Shown: piece by piece, positions 7,162 to 15,999 of the stretch
Layout of the letters: each line of letters opens with the position of its first letter
How positions within the stretch are numbered: the stretch's first letter is position 1
Assembly: GCF_030815855.1 (NCBI RefSeq)
Contig: NZ_JAUSXG010000001.1
Coordinates: 4,216,001 to 4,280,000, forward strand
Source: Variovorax paradoxus
GTDB taxonomy: Bacteria > Pseudomonadota > Gammaproteobacteria > Burkholderiales > Burkholderiaceae_C
Length of the DNA stretch: 64,000 nucleotides
Reading direction: 5' to 3'
Notes under the pieces: model-generated
The model's input: the letters and a program-made list of their open reading frames with translations, nothing else
What the model was told of the DNA's origin: nothing
Databases searched by the model: none
Made by a program: the position numbers and the translations under genes

Positions 7162-8148
7162 TCATGCGTTGACGTCGACAACGGTACGGCCTTGGACTTT
7201 TCCCGCGAGCATTCGCTCAATGACAGCGGGCACCTCGGCAAGACCCACCACATGTGTCGTTCGCGCGAGCTTGTTCAAATCCAAATCCCGCGCCAACCGT
7301 GACCAAGCCTCGATGCGCACCTGTTGGGGTGCATTGACCGAATCGATGCCGGCCAGCGTCACATTGCGCAAGATGAAAGGCAGCACCGAGGCCGGAAGGT
7401 TCATGCCCTGGGCCAGGCCGCAGGCGGTGACCACGCCTCGATATTGGGTCTGTGCCAGCACGTTGGCGAGCGTGTGGCTGCCGACCGAGTCGACAGCGCC
7501 GGCCCACCTCTCGCTCGCTATGGGTGCTCCCGGCTCCGAAAGCGTCTGGCGATCGATGATGTCGGCTGCTCTCAGGTGGCGCAGATAGTCGCTTTCCTCC
7601 AGTCGCCCTGTGGAGGCAACGACCCGATAACCAAGACCGGACAGGAGGGCGATGGCGATGGAACCAACGCCGCCATTGGCGCCCGTCACGAGAACGTCGC
7701 CATGTTGAGGCGTGAGCCCGCCGTGCTCGAGCGCCAGCACGGACAGCATCGCCGTGTACCCGGCCGTTCCGATGGCCATCGCGTCTTTGGTGGACAAGGC
7801 CGCCGGGAGCTTGAGCAGCCACTCGCCTTTCACGCGCGCCTGCTGCGCATAACCCCCGTGATGGGTTTGGCTCAGGCCCCAGCCATTGGCGACGACGCGG
7901 TCGCCAGCAGCGATGCCGGGGTAGGAAGAAGTCTTGACGGTGCCGGCGAAGTCGATGCCGGGAATCAACGGAAACTGGCGAATGACCTCGGCGCGGCCGG
8001 TGATGGCCATCGCGTCCTTGTAGTTCACGGTGGAGTAATCGATGTCGACCACGACGTCCCCGGGCATGAGGTCTGGTTCACTCATCGAGACCACGCTGGT
8101 GGTGATCTTGTCACCTGTCTTGCTGGCGAGCAGTGCTTGGAATGTCAT
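7162..8148 (-). CDS. acuI: Acrylyl-CoA reductase-like MDR oxidoreductase (AcuI/YhdH family)
   Basis: 328 aa medium-chain reductase without structural zinc. Family features seen: TVNYKDAMAITG near residue 40, PGIDFAG at 63-69, the NADPH-binding motif TGANGGVGS at 155-163, and GxDSV(N)AP in GIDSVNAPQQVR. AcuI/YhdH enzymes reduce acryloyl-CoA to propanoyl-CoA with NADPH and detoxify acrylate-type enoyl-CoAs. Here it is sandwiched between two SDR genes under a TetR regulator, so it may serve as a general quinone/enoyl reductase in that set. Confidence 0.85.
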   Translation of the reverse strand: MTFQALLASKTGDKITTSVVSMSEPDLMPGDVVVDIDYSTVNYKDAMAITGRAEVIRQFPLIPGIDFAGTVKTSSYPGIAAGDRVVANGWGLSQTHHGGYAQQARVKGEWLLKLPAALSTKDAMAIGTAGYTAMLSVLALEHGGLTPQHGDVLVTGANGGVGSIAIALLSGLGYRVVASTGRLEESDYLRHLRAADIIDRQTLSEPGAPIASERWAGAVDSVGSHTLANVLAQTQYRGVVTACGLAQGMNLPASVLPFILRNVTLAGIDSVNAPQQVRIEAWSRLARDLDLNKLARTTHVVGLAEVPAVIERMLAGKVQGRTVVDVNA

Positions 8149-8202
8149 CGTCTTCTTTCAGATGGAGTGTTGCTGAGAGGGGGGAGTGAAACGACTGGCC
8201 GC

Positions 8203-9015
8203 CTATGCGTCGAGCCGGAGGTCTTTGCGCACGCCGGCGTCCAGCATGCTGGCGGGCGCGAACCTGCGCAGCAGGCGCAGGCGGCTGGCCATGCCGGGGG
8301 CGTAGTGGGTCTTGGGCTGCGCGGCCATGGCTGCCTTCAGCACGATGTCGGCCACCACCTCAGGTCCTTCTGCGCCCGCGATTCCCTCCTTGAGCCGCTG
8401 CTCCATGCCCGCGCGAATTTCGCGGTACATGTCCAGAGGTGTGTCGGGCTGCATCGAATTCGCTTCGAACGGCGTGTTGATATAGGGAGGCTCCACCACC
8501 GAGACGCGAATGCCCTGCGTGCGCAGTTCATGGTCCAGCGATTCCGAATAGCCCGCAACCGCGTGCTTGGTGGCGGAGTACAGCGCCATATACGGTGAGG
8601 GCAGGAACCCCACCACCGAGCCGATGTTGATGATGCGGCCGCTCTCCTGCCGACGCATATGAGGTACGACGGAGCGGATCATCCGCACCATGCCGAAGAA
8701 GTTGGTGTCGAAGATGGCCTGGGCCTGCGCAATCGAACTCTCTTCCGCGCCGGCTGGAGCGACCCCGAAGCCGGCGTTGTTGACCAGCAGGTCGATGCGG
8801 CCTTCCGACTGGATCAGTTGCTGGACCACAGCCTCGACCGACGCGTCCTGGGTCACATCGAGCGGCAGCATCTCGAACGCGCGCTGGCCCGCCTGGCCGC
8901 CGCGCCGGCTGGTGCCGTAGACCTTGTACCCAGCCTTTGGCAGCTGCTGCGCAATGGCTTCGCCTATGCCCGAGGAGGCCCCTGTCACGAGGGCCACTTT
9001 GCTCTTGGTGTTCAT
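8203..9015 (-). CDS. SDR-family oxidoreductase
   Basis: 270 aa. Cofactor motif TGASSGIG at residues 11-18, NNAGFG at about 79-84, IGSVVG with the catalytic Ser near 133, and Tyr146/Lys150 in LYSATKHAV. The SRRGG after the second beta strand suggests NADP(H) preference (Arg37/Arg38). It follows the TetR gene by 85 bp and precedes acuI by 54 bp on the same strand, so it is probably repressed by that regulator. Substrate unknown. Confidence 0.85.
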   Translation of the reverse strand: MNTKSKVALVTGASSGIGEAIAQQLPKAGYKVYGTSRRGGQAGQRAFEMLPLDVTQDASVEAVVQQLIQSEGRIDLLVNNAGFGVAPAGAEESSIAQAQAIFDTNFFGMVRMIRSVVPHMRRQESGRIINIGSVVGFLPSPYMALYSATKHAVAGYSESLDHELRTQGIRVSVVEPPYINTPFEANSMQPDTPLDMYREIRAGMEQRLKEGIAGAEGPEVVADIVLKAAMAAQPKTHYAPGMASRLRLLRRFAPASMLDAGVRKDLRLDA

Positions 9016-9100
9016 TCCTGTTTTTCCTTCAGTGCTTTCTGTTTCGCATGATGATCGTCATATTTCAGAGCGAGCGAAATGTCGATGGGATTCGACGGCG

Positions 9101-9688
9101 TCAAGCGATGGGCAGGTGCTTCAAGGCAGCCTCGCGCAGGCTGTCGGACAGCGCAGGCTCGTCGACGACGCGGGCCAGCAGCAAGGTGCCGACCATGGTG
9201 GCGACGGTCACGAGCGCGCGTTCGTGGACACCGGCCTGCCCCCAATCTGCCGACTGTCGGGCCACAAGATCGACCATTTCCTTGATGTACCGCGTGGTCA
9301 CTCGCCGGACTTCGGGCGTTTGGCGCACGGTTTCCGAGCCCAGCGCTGCCAGGGGGCAACCCTGCTCTATCTGCGCCAGGTTTTCTCGCGAGAGATAGGC
9401 GTGGAGCATGTAGGTCAAGGCCTGTTCCGGGGGCACGCTGGCCGCCGCCTCTGCCGCTATGGCCGCCGACTCCGCACAGGCCCGCCCCGCTGCTTCCGCC
9501 AGCATGGCCTCGCGCGAGGCGAAGTGGGCATAGAAGGCACCATGGGTCAGGCCGGCCTCCTTCATGATGTCGGCGACTCCTGTTCCGTCGTAACCGCTGC
9601 GACGGATCGCCCGCGCCGCAGCCGAGACGATGCGCTCGTGTGAGGCTTCCTTGGCCGCTGTTCTGACGCTGTGCTTCTCTTTTCGCAT
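9101..9688 (-). CDS. TetR/AcrR-family transcriptional regulator
   Basis: 195 aa from ATG 9688 (MRKEKHSVRTAAKEASHERI); an in-frame ATG at 9700 is the alternative. The N-terminal helix-turn-helix is clear (GTGVADIMKEAGLTHGAFYA followed by HFASREAML), and the C-terminal ligand-binding half resembles regulators of the AcrR/NemR group. It heads the minus-strand set TetR-SDR-acuI-SDR, so it most likely represses that operon and is autoregulated. The 176-bp upstream gap would hold the operator; I found no clear palindrome in it. Confidence 0.85.
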   Translation of the reverse strand: MRKEKHSVRTAAKEASHERIVSAAARAIRRSGYDGTGVADIMKEAGLTHGAFYAHFASREAMLAEAAGRACAESAAIAAEAAASVPPEQALTYMLHAYLSRENLAQIEQGCPLAALGSETVRQTPEVRRVTTRYIKEMVDLVARQSADWGQAGVHERALVTVATMVGTLLLARVVDEPALSDSLREAALKHLPIA

Positions 9689-9864
9689 GACGTGCATCAT
9701 ACACTCTTCAGAAGATGCGTGCGGCCGTTCAAACCGGCGTCGATCGAGATCCTGTGTGGCCCCAGGGGCGTGACGCCTTCACGCACACGCGCCCGTGTCG
9801 GTTCGAAGGTCAGCGGAAGGTCGGCGTCGGCGGCATGGAGTCCGAGGCCACCGGCGTGGCCTGG

Positions 9865-11190
9865 CTAGAAATCAGCGACCTTGCCCCATGCCGAGTTGCT
9901 GAAGCGCCCCGGCCGGTACGGTGCCGGATCCACGATCGGTTCGGCGCCGCTGACAAGATCGGCGATCAGGTGGCCGGCGCCCGGACCGATGCCGAAGCCG
10001 TGTCCGGAAAAGCCCGCGGCCAGGATGAAGCCCGGCAGACCCGGCACTTCGCCGATGCCGGGCACACCGTCGGGCGTGCTGTCGATATAGCCCGCCCAGG
10101 CGTGCGTGATCTTGGCATCGCGAAGTTGGGGCAGCAGTTCGACGGCGCGGCGGTGGGTCTCCTTGATGCTCACGGGATCGGGCTTCGGATCGAGAATGCG
10201 CACGCGTTCCATGGGCGTTGGCGCATCGAGCCGCCAGCGCGCCAGCGTTTCATGGCCACTCCGAATGGCTTCCAGGCCCCCCGGACGAAGATTGCGCCAG
10301 CGCTTGGCGAACATGGGCACGAACTGCGGAGCGAAGCGCAGGAACTGTCCTGTCGGATCGACGCGCGCGCGGCCGCTGATGGCCAGTGCGTAGCGTCCAT
10401 CGTTGCGGCGAGTGGCGGACACGCCCGCGCTCACCACGGCAGGCGGCAAGCGGTGTTCCACAGGAGACACGCTCAGGATGGACTGGCGGATCGAGGCCTG
10501 CGGAAAACGGATGCCAAGCTGCCGGCAGAACGAGGACGCCCAGGCGCCACCGGCCATCACGGCCGTCCGGGTCTTGATGACCCCGGCTTCCGTGATCACG
10601 CCGCTGACCCGCCCGCCTTCGGTCTCGATGCCGCGGGCGGCGCAATTCTGATGGACGCTGCCCCCAAGCTTGATGAGCGCAGCGGCCACGGCCGGCGCGG
10701 CCTTGCCAGGATCGGCGGTGCCATCGCTGGGCGAGAAGACGCCGCCCTTCCAGGCGCGGCCGGTCGCCTGTCCGCGCTCGGCGGCTTCTCGGCTGCTCAG
10801 CATGTGAGTCGTCACGCCGGCTGTCTTCGCAAAATCGCGCCAGCTGGCCCAACGGGAAATTTCTGCCTCGTCATTGCTGAGATACAACAGCCCGCAGCGA
10901 TGAAAGCCCGTGTCCTCACCACTCTCGGCGGCGAATTGCTCCCACAGGTCGAGGCTCTTGCTCGCCAGCGGCAGTTCGCGGGCGTCGCGGTTCTGCTGCC
11001 GGCACCAGCCCCAGTTGCGGCTCGATTGCTCGGCGCCGATCCTGCCCTTTTCCACCAATGCGACCGAGACGCCGCGCTGGGCCAGGTAGTAGGCAGTAAA
11101 GACGCCGATGATGCCGCCGCCGATCACGACGACGTCGGCCGAAGCCGGGAGCGTGGGCGAGGTTTGGACGTGGTGCAGCGGAGGCGACAT
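9865..11190 (-). CDS. FAD-dependent amine/amino-acid oxidoreductase (DAO superfamily)
   Basis: 441 aa from ATG 11190 (MSPPLHHVQTSPTLPA); the frame extends to 11268 but that would overlap the cupin gene. Rossmann FAD motif VVVIGGGIIGVFTAYYLAQR (GxGxxG at 24-29), the DadA/SoxB-like core SSRNWGWCRQQNRD, and the C-terminal FAD loop AGFSGHGFGIGPGAG. The family oxidises D-amino acids, sarcosine, or gamma-glutamylputrescine-like amines. Pairing with an aldehyde dehydrogenase suggests oxidation of an amine to an aldehyde and then an acid. Exact substrate not determinable. Confidence 0.85.
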   Translation of the reverse strand: MSPPLHHVQTSPTLPASADVVVIGGGIIGVFTAYYLAQRGVSVALVEKGRIGAEQSSRNWGWCRQQNRDARELPLASKSLDLWEQFAAESGEDTGFHRCGLLYLSNDEAEISRWASWRDFAKTAGVTTHMLSSREAAERGQATGRAWKGGVFSPSDGTADPGKAAPAVAAALIKLGGSVHQNCAARGIETEGGRVSGVITEAGVIKTRTAVMAGGAWASSFCRQLGIRFPQASIRQSILSVSPVEHRLPPAVVSAGVSATRRNDGRYALAISGRARVDPTGQFLRFAPQFVPMFAKRWRNLRPGGLEAIRSGHETLARWRLDAPTPMERVRILDPKPDPVSIKETHRRAVELLPQLRDAKITHAWAGYIDSTPDGVPGIGEVPGLPGFILAAGFSGHGFGIGPGAGHLIADLVSGAEPIVDPAPYRPGRFSNSAWGKVADF

Positions 11191-11210
11191 GATGAATCTC
11201 GCTCGCCCGT

Positions 11211-11930
11211 TCAGGCCGGGACGGTTTGGCACACGTAGAACTTCGCCACGCGATCGCTGCTTTCCCACCCGATGGGTGCGCCCTCGGGCACGAAGAGCGC
11301 GTCGCCGGTGCCCACCGACAGCACGCTGCCATCAGGGGCTGCGAAGCGCACGCTGCCCGCCACGAGATGCATGAACTCGTTCATGCGATGCCGGCGAACA
11401 ACCCGGTGGTAGGGGGTCGAGTCCCAAGCGCCCGCAAGGTACTGCGCGGCGTCATCGGTGAAGACCTTGTCGCTGCGGCACTCCGGCACGGGGCCCAGCA
11501 GCACTTCGGCGGGCAGCGTGCCGGTGGGCATGAAATTGGCGTCGGCGTGCAGGGGGAAGAGGCCGCGCTTCGTCGGCTTGTCGCAAGCGGCCGCGCAGAA
11601 CACGAAGCGCACGCGCGAGCTGGCCTGGATATGAAGCGAGGTGCCGCATCCGATGACGGCACCCGCCTGCGGGCCGACCACCAGCGGGGTCGCCCCGGCC
11701 GCTGTCAGGGTCAGCTCTCCCTCGACGACCACGATGGTTTCGATGTGGGGATAGCTTGCGACTTCGAGCTCTCCGATGAAGCTGGTCCGGCCCGCGCTCA
11801 TTGCGCCCGGCCCTTCCCACGCGATCTCGCGATGCCGCGCAAAAGGATCGTCCTTGCCGAATGGCGCCCTGCGGAAGGAAGTTGAAACGGGTGCGCCGTC
11901 GGCGCGATGCAGCACGAGGGCCACGGTCAT
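11211..11930 (-). CDS. Bicupin-domain protein
   Basis: 239 aa with two cupin repeats. The first is around HIETIVVVEGELTLTAAG, and the second is around MNEFMHLVAGSVRFAAPDGS followed by VGTGDALFVPEGAPIGW. The second resembles the DUF861/(S)-ureidoglycine aminohydrolase-type cupin. Its stop codon overlaps the... reverse: its ATG (11930) overlaps the TGA of the aldehyde dehydrogenase gene as ATGA (11927-11930), so it is translationally coupled behind it. Likely an accessory enzyme or binding protein in the same amine/aldehyde pathway; activity unknown. Confidence 0.75.
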   Translation of the reverse strand: MTVALVLHRADGAPVSTSFRRAPFGKDDPFARHREIAWEGPGAMSAGRTSFIGELEVASYPHIETIVVVEGELTLTAAGATPLVVGPQAGAVIGCGTSLHIQASSRVRFVFCAAACDKPTKRGLFPLHADANFMPTGTLPAEVLLGPVPECRSDKVFTDDAAQYLAGAWDSTPYHRVVRRHRMNEFMHLVAGSVRFAAPDGSVLSVGTGDALFVPEGAPIGWESSDRVAKFYVCQTVPA

Positions 11931-13441
11931 GATTGTTCCTGCGCATTGCGCGATGATTGAACTGCCGAATCGGGCATCGAGGCCTCGTGAAAGCCAAGAA
12001 TCGTCTTGGTTTCCAGGTACTCCTCAAGACCTTCGATGCCATATTCGCGGCCATTGCCCGAGCGCTTGTAGCCACCGAACGGCGCGTTGGGATTCCAGGC
12101 GGGGTAGTTGATGTGCACCTGCCCGGAGCGGATGCGCGCCGCAACGGCGCGAGCGGTGCCAAGGTCCGTGCCTTGCACATGGGCGCCCAGGCCGTAGACG
12201 GTGTCGTTGGCGATCTCCACCGCCTCGTCCACGCTGTCGTAGGGAATGATCGCGAGCACCGGCCCGAAGATTTCTTCCTGCGCGATCTGCATCCGAGAAT
12301 GCACCGCGGTGAAGATGGTCGGTCGGCAATAGAAGCCGCGGCTCAAGGCTTCCGGCCGCCCGGGGCCGCCACAAAGCAGCCGCGCGCCTTCGGCGATGCC
12401 GATGCCGATCATTTCCTGCACCCTATTGAACTGCGCGCGATTCGCCACCGGGCCGTGCGTGGTCTGCTGCGACCGCGGATCGCCGACGACGATGCTGGAT
12501 GCCGCTTCGAGCGCGAGCTGTTCGACCTCCTGAAGGCGAGCGCGGGGCACGATCATCCGAGTCGGCGCGCTGCACGATTGGCCGACGTTGCGGAAAGCCG
12601 CTGCCACGCCGCCCGGTACGGCACGTGCGAGGTCCGCGTCCGGCAGGATCACGTTGGGCGATTTCCCGCCGAGCTCCTGGGCCACGCGCTTCACCGTCGT
12701 GGCCGCCGCCTGGGCCACCAGGACGCCGGCCCGGGTCGATCCGGTGAACGAGATCATGTCCACGTCCGGATGCTCCGCCAAGGCAGCGCCGACCTCCGGC
12801 CCGCTGCCATTCACCAGGTTGAACACACCTGGAGGAACGCCGGCGTCGTGCATCACTTCGGCGAAGAGCAAGGCGCTCAGGGGCGACAGCTCGCTGGGCT
12901 TCAGGATGACCGTGCAGCCCGCAGCCAGCGCGGCGCCGACCTTGGCCGTGATCTGGTAGAGCGGCCAGTTCCACGGCGTGATCAGCCCGCACACGCCGAT
13001 GGCCTCGCGCACGATGGCCATGTCGCCCCGATGGGTGACGAACGCATAGCTGCGCGCGTTATCTCGGGCCACGCGGATGTGCTCCGCCGCGGATGGCACC
13101 TGCGTGCGGCGCGCAAAGTCGATGGCAGCGCCCATCTCCAGCGAGATCGCCTGAGCGAAGAGTTCGGCGCGCTCGAGGATCAGCGCGTGGATGCGATCGA
13201 GAAGCAAAGCCCGGCTCTGAGCGGAACTCACGGACCAGGCGGCGAATGCGCGCCGCGCCGCGACCACGGCTGTTGCGACATCGCTTGCACTGCCCAGTGC
13301 GATCTCCGCGACAGGCTCCTCGGTCGACGGGTCGACGACGGCGCTGCGGGCTTGCGCTTGGGGCATGACCCACTCGCCGTCGACAAATATGCGATGCAGG
13401 CGGCCAGCGCGCCCGAGGTGCTCGACGATCGAGGAGCTCAT
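11927..13441 (-). CDS. NAD(P)-dependent aldehyde dehydrogenase
   Basis: 504 aa, full length for the family. Motifs: PWNWPLYQITAKVGAALAAG (about 156-175), FTGSTRAG (232-239), catalytic Glu256 in ELGGKSPNV and catalytic Cys290 in NVGQSCSAPTRM, plus EEIFGPVLAI and PFGGYKRSGNGRE near the C-terminus. First gene of a three-gene operon (ALDH, bicupin, FAD oxidoreductase). A GAAGGG Shine-Dalgarno-like stretch precedes ATG 13441. It presumably oxidises the aldehyde released by the flavoenzyme. Confidence 0.92.
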   Translation of the reverse strand: MSSSIVEHLGRAGRLHRIFVDGEWVMPQAQARSAVVDPSTEEPVAEIALGSASDVATAVVAARRAFAAWSVSSAQSRALLLDRIHALILERAELFAQAISLEMGAAIDFARRTQVPSAAEHIRVARDNARSYAFVTHRGDMAIVREAIGVCGLITPWNWPLYQITAKVGAALAAGCTVILKPSELSPLSALLFAEVMHDAGVPPGVFNLVNGSGPEVGAALAEHPDVDMISFTGSTRAGVLVAQAAATTVKRVAQELGGKSPNVILPDADLARAVPGGVAAAFRNVGQSCSAPTRMIVPRARLQEVEQLALEAASSIVVGDPRSQQTTHGPVANRAQFNRVQEMIGIGIAEGARLLCGGPGRPEALSRGFYCRPTIFTAVHSRMQIAQEEIFGPVLAIIPYDSVDEAVEIANDTVYGLGAHVQGTDLGTARAVAARIRSGQVHINYPAWNPNAPFGGYKRSGNGREYGIEGLEEYLETKTILGFHEASMPDSAVQSSRNAQEQS

Positions 13442-13476
13442 GGCGTCGACCCTTCGGAAACCACGTCAGGGTTGTT

Positions 13477-13520
13477 CATTGCCACCCATGAAAGCGTGGC
13501 AAAACGGATGCGTGGCAATG
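13477..13520. promoter_or_regulatory. Operator-like repeat upstream of the aldehyde dehydrogenase operon
   Basis: CATTGCCAC (13477-13485) and GTGGCAATG (13512-13520) are perfect 9-bp inverted arms. GCGTGGCAA also occurs as a direct repeat at 13494-13502 and 13510-13518 (16 bp apart). The cluster is 36-79 bp upstream of the ALDH start codon, where a regulator site would be expected. The rest of the 463-bp gap (13442-13904) shows no ORF with gene-like features, no tRNA and no terminator I can defend. Confidence 0.45.
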
Positions 13521-13904
13521 CGGCGGGGTGCGTCATGATGGGCTGAGGTCGGGCCTTTGGATGTCCAAAAGTTTAGGCCGCGTGCCCTTCTCGCTGGTGC
13601 TGCAATGAGGGTCTTGCACAAAGCAGGCTGCGGTTGTGCGCGTTGCTAAAAGCAGATCATGCGGTCGTGCATATGTCAGGGGCTTTCGCAGCGGACGGGT
13701 TGAAGACGCCCGCAGCAGCAGCCTCACGTGTGCAGTTCAGCGCTGGCGCGCGAGCAAGCCTTGGCGGTAGGCCATACCTGCAGAGCCCGAGCTCTCGTTG
13801 CACAACCGTTACCTCGCGACTTCTATCGCCAGGGAGCTACAGAGTCAAACTGTGGTTGCCCTTTGTCCACGAGGCAGGATCGCATCGAAATTCGCGATCA
13901 CGAT

Positions 13905-14507
13905 TCATCCCTCGAACTTGACCAAGTCCTTGAAGATCAGTTGGCCCCAGCTATTTCCGCGCGCCTGCACAAGCAGTCCACCATCCGAAAGCCCGCCAAG
14001 TTTGACCGGCGAGAAACCGAGATTTTCCGCAAGCGCACCGATCTCAACTGCGGCGCCATCGTCGTCGCTCGCGAGGAACACGACTCTTCTGCCACCATGT
14101 ACGTTCGGATCCTGGTCAAGGACCGCAGCGATCAAATGGTTGAATCCCTTGACCAGTCGTGCACCGGTGAAGGCCTGCGCGACAACCTGGGAAGAAGGTT
14201 GTCCTCCCAGTTCCTCTGGCGACACGCCGTAGGCATTGGTCACATCGATGATGGTCTTTCCCTTCCAGGTCGACAGCGCCTTCGCGACGTCCGGGTGCGA
14301 CTCGAAACGAACAGCCAAAAAGACGATGTCCGCCTTGACGGCTTCCACCAGTTTTTTTGGAAGGATCGTGGGTCCGATCGCGGCGGCGGCGGATGCAAAG
14401 CTTTCCGGGTCGCGTGTGGTCGCAACGGATACTTCGATGCCTTTGCGGGCAAACGCCTTGGCCAGAGCCTGGCCGAGCTTGCCGAAGCCGATAATTGCGT
14501 AGGTCAT
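13905..14507 (-). CDS. NADP-binding reductase, F420-dependent-NADP-reductase-like
   Basis: 200 aa. N-terminal Rossmann motif IIGFGKLGQALAKAF (GxGxxG at 7-12), then VATTRDPESF and a second conserved stretch IIDVTNAYG. This matches the NADPH-dependent F420 reductase/NAD(P)-binding family. Betaproteobacteria generally lack F420, so a different acceptor is likely, as for most bacterial relatives. It lies 17 bp behind the SDR gene on the same strand, presumably one operon controlled by the divergent HxlR gene. Confidence 0.75.
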   Translation of the reverse strand: MTYAIIGFGKLGQALAKAFARKGIEVSVATTRDPESFASAAAAIGPTILPKKLVEAVKADIVFLAVRFESHPDVAKALSTWKGKTIIDVTNAYGVSPEELGGQPSSQVVAQAFTGARLVKGFNHLIAAVLDQDPNVHGGRRVVFLASDDDGAAVEIGALAENLGFSPVKLGGLSDGGLLVQARGNSWGQLIFKDLVKFEG

Positions 14508-14524
14508 ATCTCTGCTTCGGTTTG

Positions 14525-15259
14525 TCAGAGTTGCGCCAGTCCGCCGTCGACGGCGAGCTCGCTGGCCGTCATGAAGCTGCTGTCCGACGACGCGAGAAAG
14601 GCAGCCGCCGACCCAATCTCTGCCGGATCAGCCATGCGCTGAAGCGGAGTCATCGAGGCGTAAACCTTCTGGCCCTCCTCCCCTAGCGCTGCCTTCGCGA
14701 GCTCGGTCGCCGTCGCCCCCGGTGACAGCACGTTGACGCGGATGCCGGTGCCCTTCAGGTCCTCTGCCCAGGACCGCGCGAGATTGCGCACTGCCGCCTT
14801 GCTCGCGCTGTAGGCGCTCATTGCCGGAGCACCCGTGGTGCCGGCGCTCGATCCGGTCAGGATGATCGATGCGCCCTGGCCCATCAGCGGCAGCGCCTGC
14901 TGAACCGTGAAGATCGTCCCCTTCACATTGGTGTCGAAGGTTTCGTCGATGTGCTGGGCGGTGATCTTGCCGAGTGGAAGCGGGCTTCCCGCCCCGGCAT
15001 TGGCGAAGACGATGTCGAGGGTTCCGCGCTCGGCCTTTACCGCCGCGTAGAGACGGTCCAGGTCGGACGGATCGGAGACCGAGCCCTTCACCGCACGGGC
15101 ACTGGGCCCGAGGTCGGCCACAGCGGCGTCGAGCGCTTCCTGCCGGCGGCCGAAGATGAAGACGAAAGCGCCTTCCTCGATGAAGCGCTTTGCCGCGGCG
15201 AGGCCGATGCCGGTCGCGCCGCCGGTGATCACGGCGGTCTTTCCATTCAGTCTGGTCAT
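14525..15259 (-). CDS. SDR-family oxidoreductase
   Basis: 244 aa from ATG 15259 (MTRLNGKTAVITGGATGIGL); the frame continues to 15313 but the extra 18 residues are not SDR-like. TGGATGIG at 12-19, FANAG, and YSASKAAVRNLARSWA with the catalytic Tyr/Lys. C-terminal ASELAVDGG is the classical 3-oxoacyl-reductase-type ending. Divergent from the HxlR regulator, a common arrangement for HxlR-controlled stress-responsive oxidoreductases. Confidence 0.87.
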   Translation of the reverse strand: MTRLNGKTAVITGGATGIGLAAAKRFIEEGAFVFIFGRRQEALDAAVADLGPSARAVKGSVSDPSDLDRLYAAVKAERGTLDIVFANAGAGSPLPLGKITAQHIDETFDTNVKGTIFTVQQALPLMGQGASIILTGSSAGTTGAPAMSAYSASKAAVRNLARSWAEDLKGTGIRVNVLSPGATATELAKAALGEEGQKVYASMTPLQRMADPAEIGSAAAFLASSDSSFMTASELAVDGGLAQL

Positions 15260-15309
15260 GTCATGAATCCATGGTTGGGAGTTGTTCGGAGGCAGTGAAC
15301 TGCTTGAGA

Positions 15310-15358
15310 ACAAGTATGGAGTTCTGATAACCTAACGACAAGTATGCACTTTTAGGTA
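15310..15358. promoter_or_regulatory. Probable HxlR operator in the SDR/HxlR divergent promoter
   Basis: ACAAGTATG occurs twice as a direct repeat (15310-15318 and 15338-15346, 28 bp apart). AACCTAA (15329-15335) faces TTAGGTA (15352-15358) as an imperfect inverted repeat. The 109-bp region between the SDR (15259) and HxlR (15369) starts is AT-richer than its surroundings. HxlR proteins usually bind such repeats in their divergent promoter; binding here is inferred. Confidence 0.5.
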
Positions 15359-15368
15359 AGCACCAAGA

Positions 15369-15734
15369 ATGACGACACCCTCCTCTGAAATCTGCGATAC
15401 CGGCTGCGGGCTTAACGCCACGCTCCGCATCATCTCCGGGAGGTGGAAACCACTGGTCCTGTTTTTCCTGCGCGACGGCCCGAAGCGCTACGGTGAGCTC
15501 AAGCGCTTGGTCCAAGGCGTCAGCGACAAGGTGCTGATCCAGCAATTGAAGGATCTGGAGGCGAATCGCGTGCTGGCGCGGACCGATTACAAGGAAGTGC
15601 CACCGCGTGTGGACTATGCGCTGACCCCGCTCGGTCGCAGCCTCGCCGACGCGATCATCCCGCTGTGCACATGGGGAACCGAAAACGCGGCGGAAATGGC
15701 AAGCATCTTTGCCCACCGCGACACTTTGCCCTAG
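15369..15734 (+). CDS. HxlR-family transcriptional regulator
   Basis: 121 aa winged-helix protein: GLNATLRIISGRWKPLVLFF, RYGELKRLVQGVSDKVLIQQ, then RVDYALTPLGRSLADAI are the diagnostic HxlR segments. Cys9 and Cys13 lie at the N-terminus. Several HxlR proteins (YodB, HypR) sense quinones or oxidants through an N-terminal Cys, so a redox role is plausible but not shown. Divergent from the SDR/F420-reductase-like pair, which it probably represses. Confidence 0.88.
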   Translation: MTTPSSEICDTGCGLNATLRIISGRWKPLVLFFLRDGPKRYGELKRLVQGVSDKVLIQQLKDLEANRVLARTDYKEVPPRVDYALTPLGRSLADAIIPLCTWGTENAAEMASIFAHRDTLP

Positions 15735-15973
15735 CGGGATGCTGAAGAACCGCCGAGTCGGACGACCTCCGCGTTCGCGGGAGCCGGCTTCTTCGCCCGA
15801 ATGAATGAACCCGGGTTGGAGCTGCGAAAGCTGAACAGCACCGAGGGTTCCAAGTTCCGCGTTTTTTTCTTCTCGATGTCCAGTCGAGCTTCGACTACAA
15901 GTCCTTTGCCGGCCCAGCCGTCTGCTTGAGAGCGAGTGGAATGTGGGGAGCGGGCCGGGCCCGTTACAGACAT
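15731..15973 (-). other. Possible gene remnant or spurious ORF in a 265-bp gap
   Basis: Between the HxlR stop (15734) and the tautomerase stop (16000) a minus-strand frame encodes 80 residues (GWAGKGLVVEARLDIEKKKT...). The central part has gene-like composition, but there is no Shine-Dalgarno and no family I recognise, and its last codons overlap the HxlR stop region. It could be a leftover of a gene lost here; I would not count it as functional. Confidence 0.2.
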
Positions 15974-15999
15974 CGCTCCCGCCCGAAAGCAGCCGTTCC

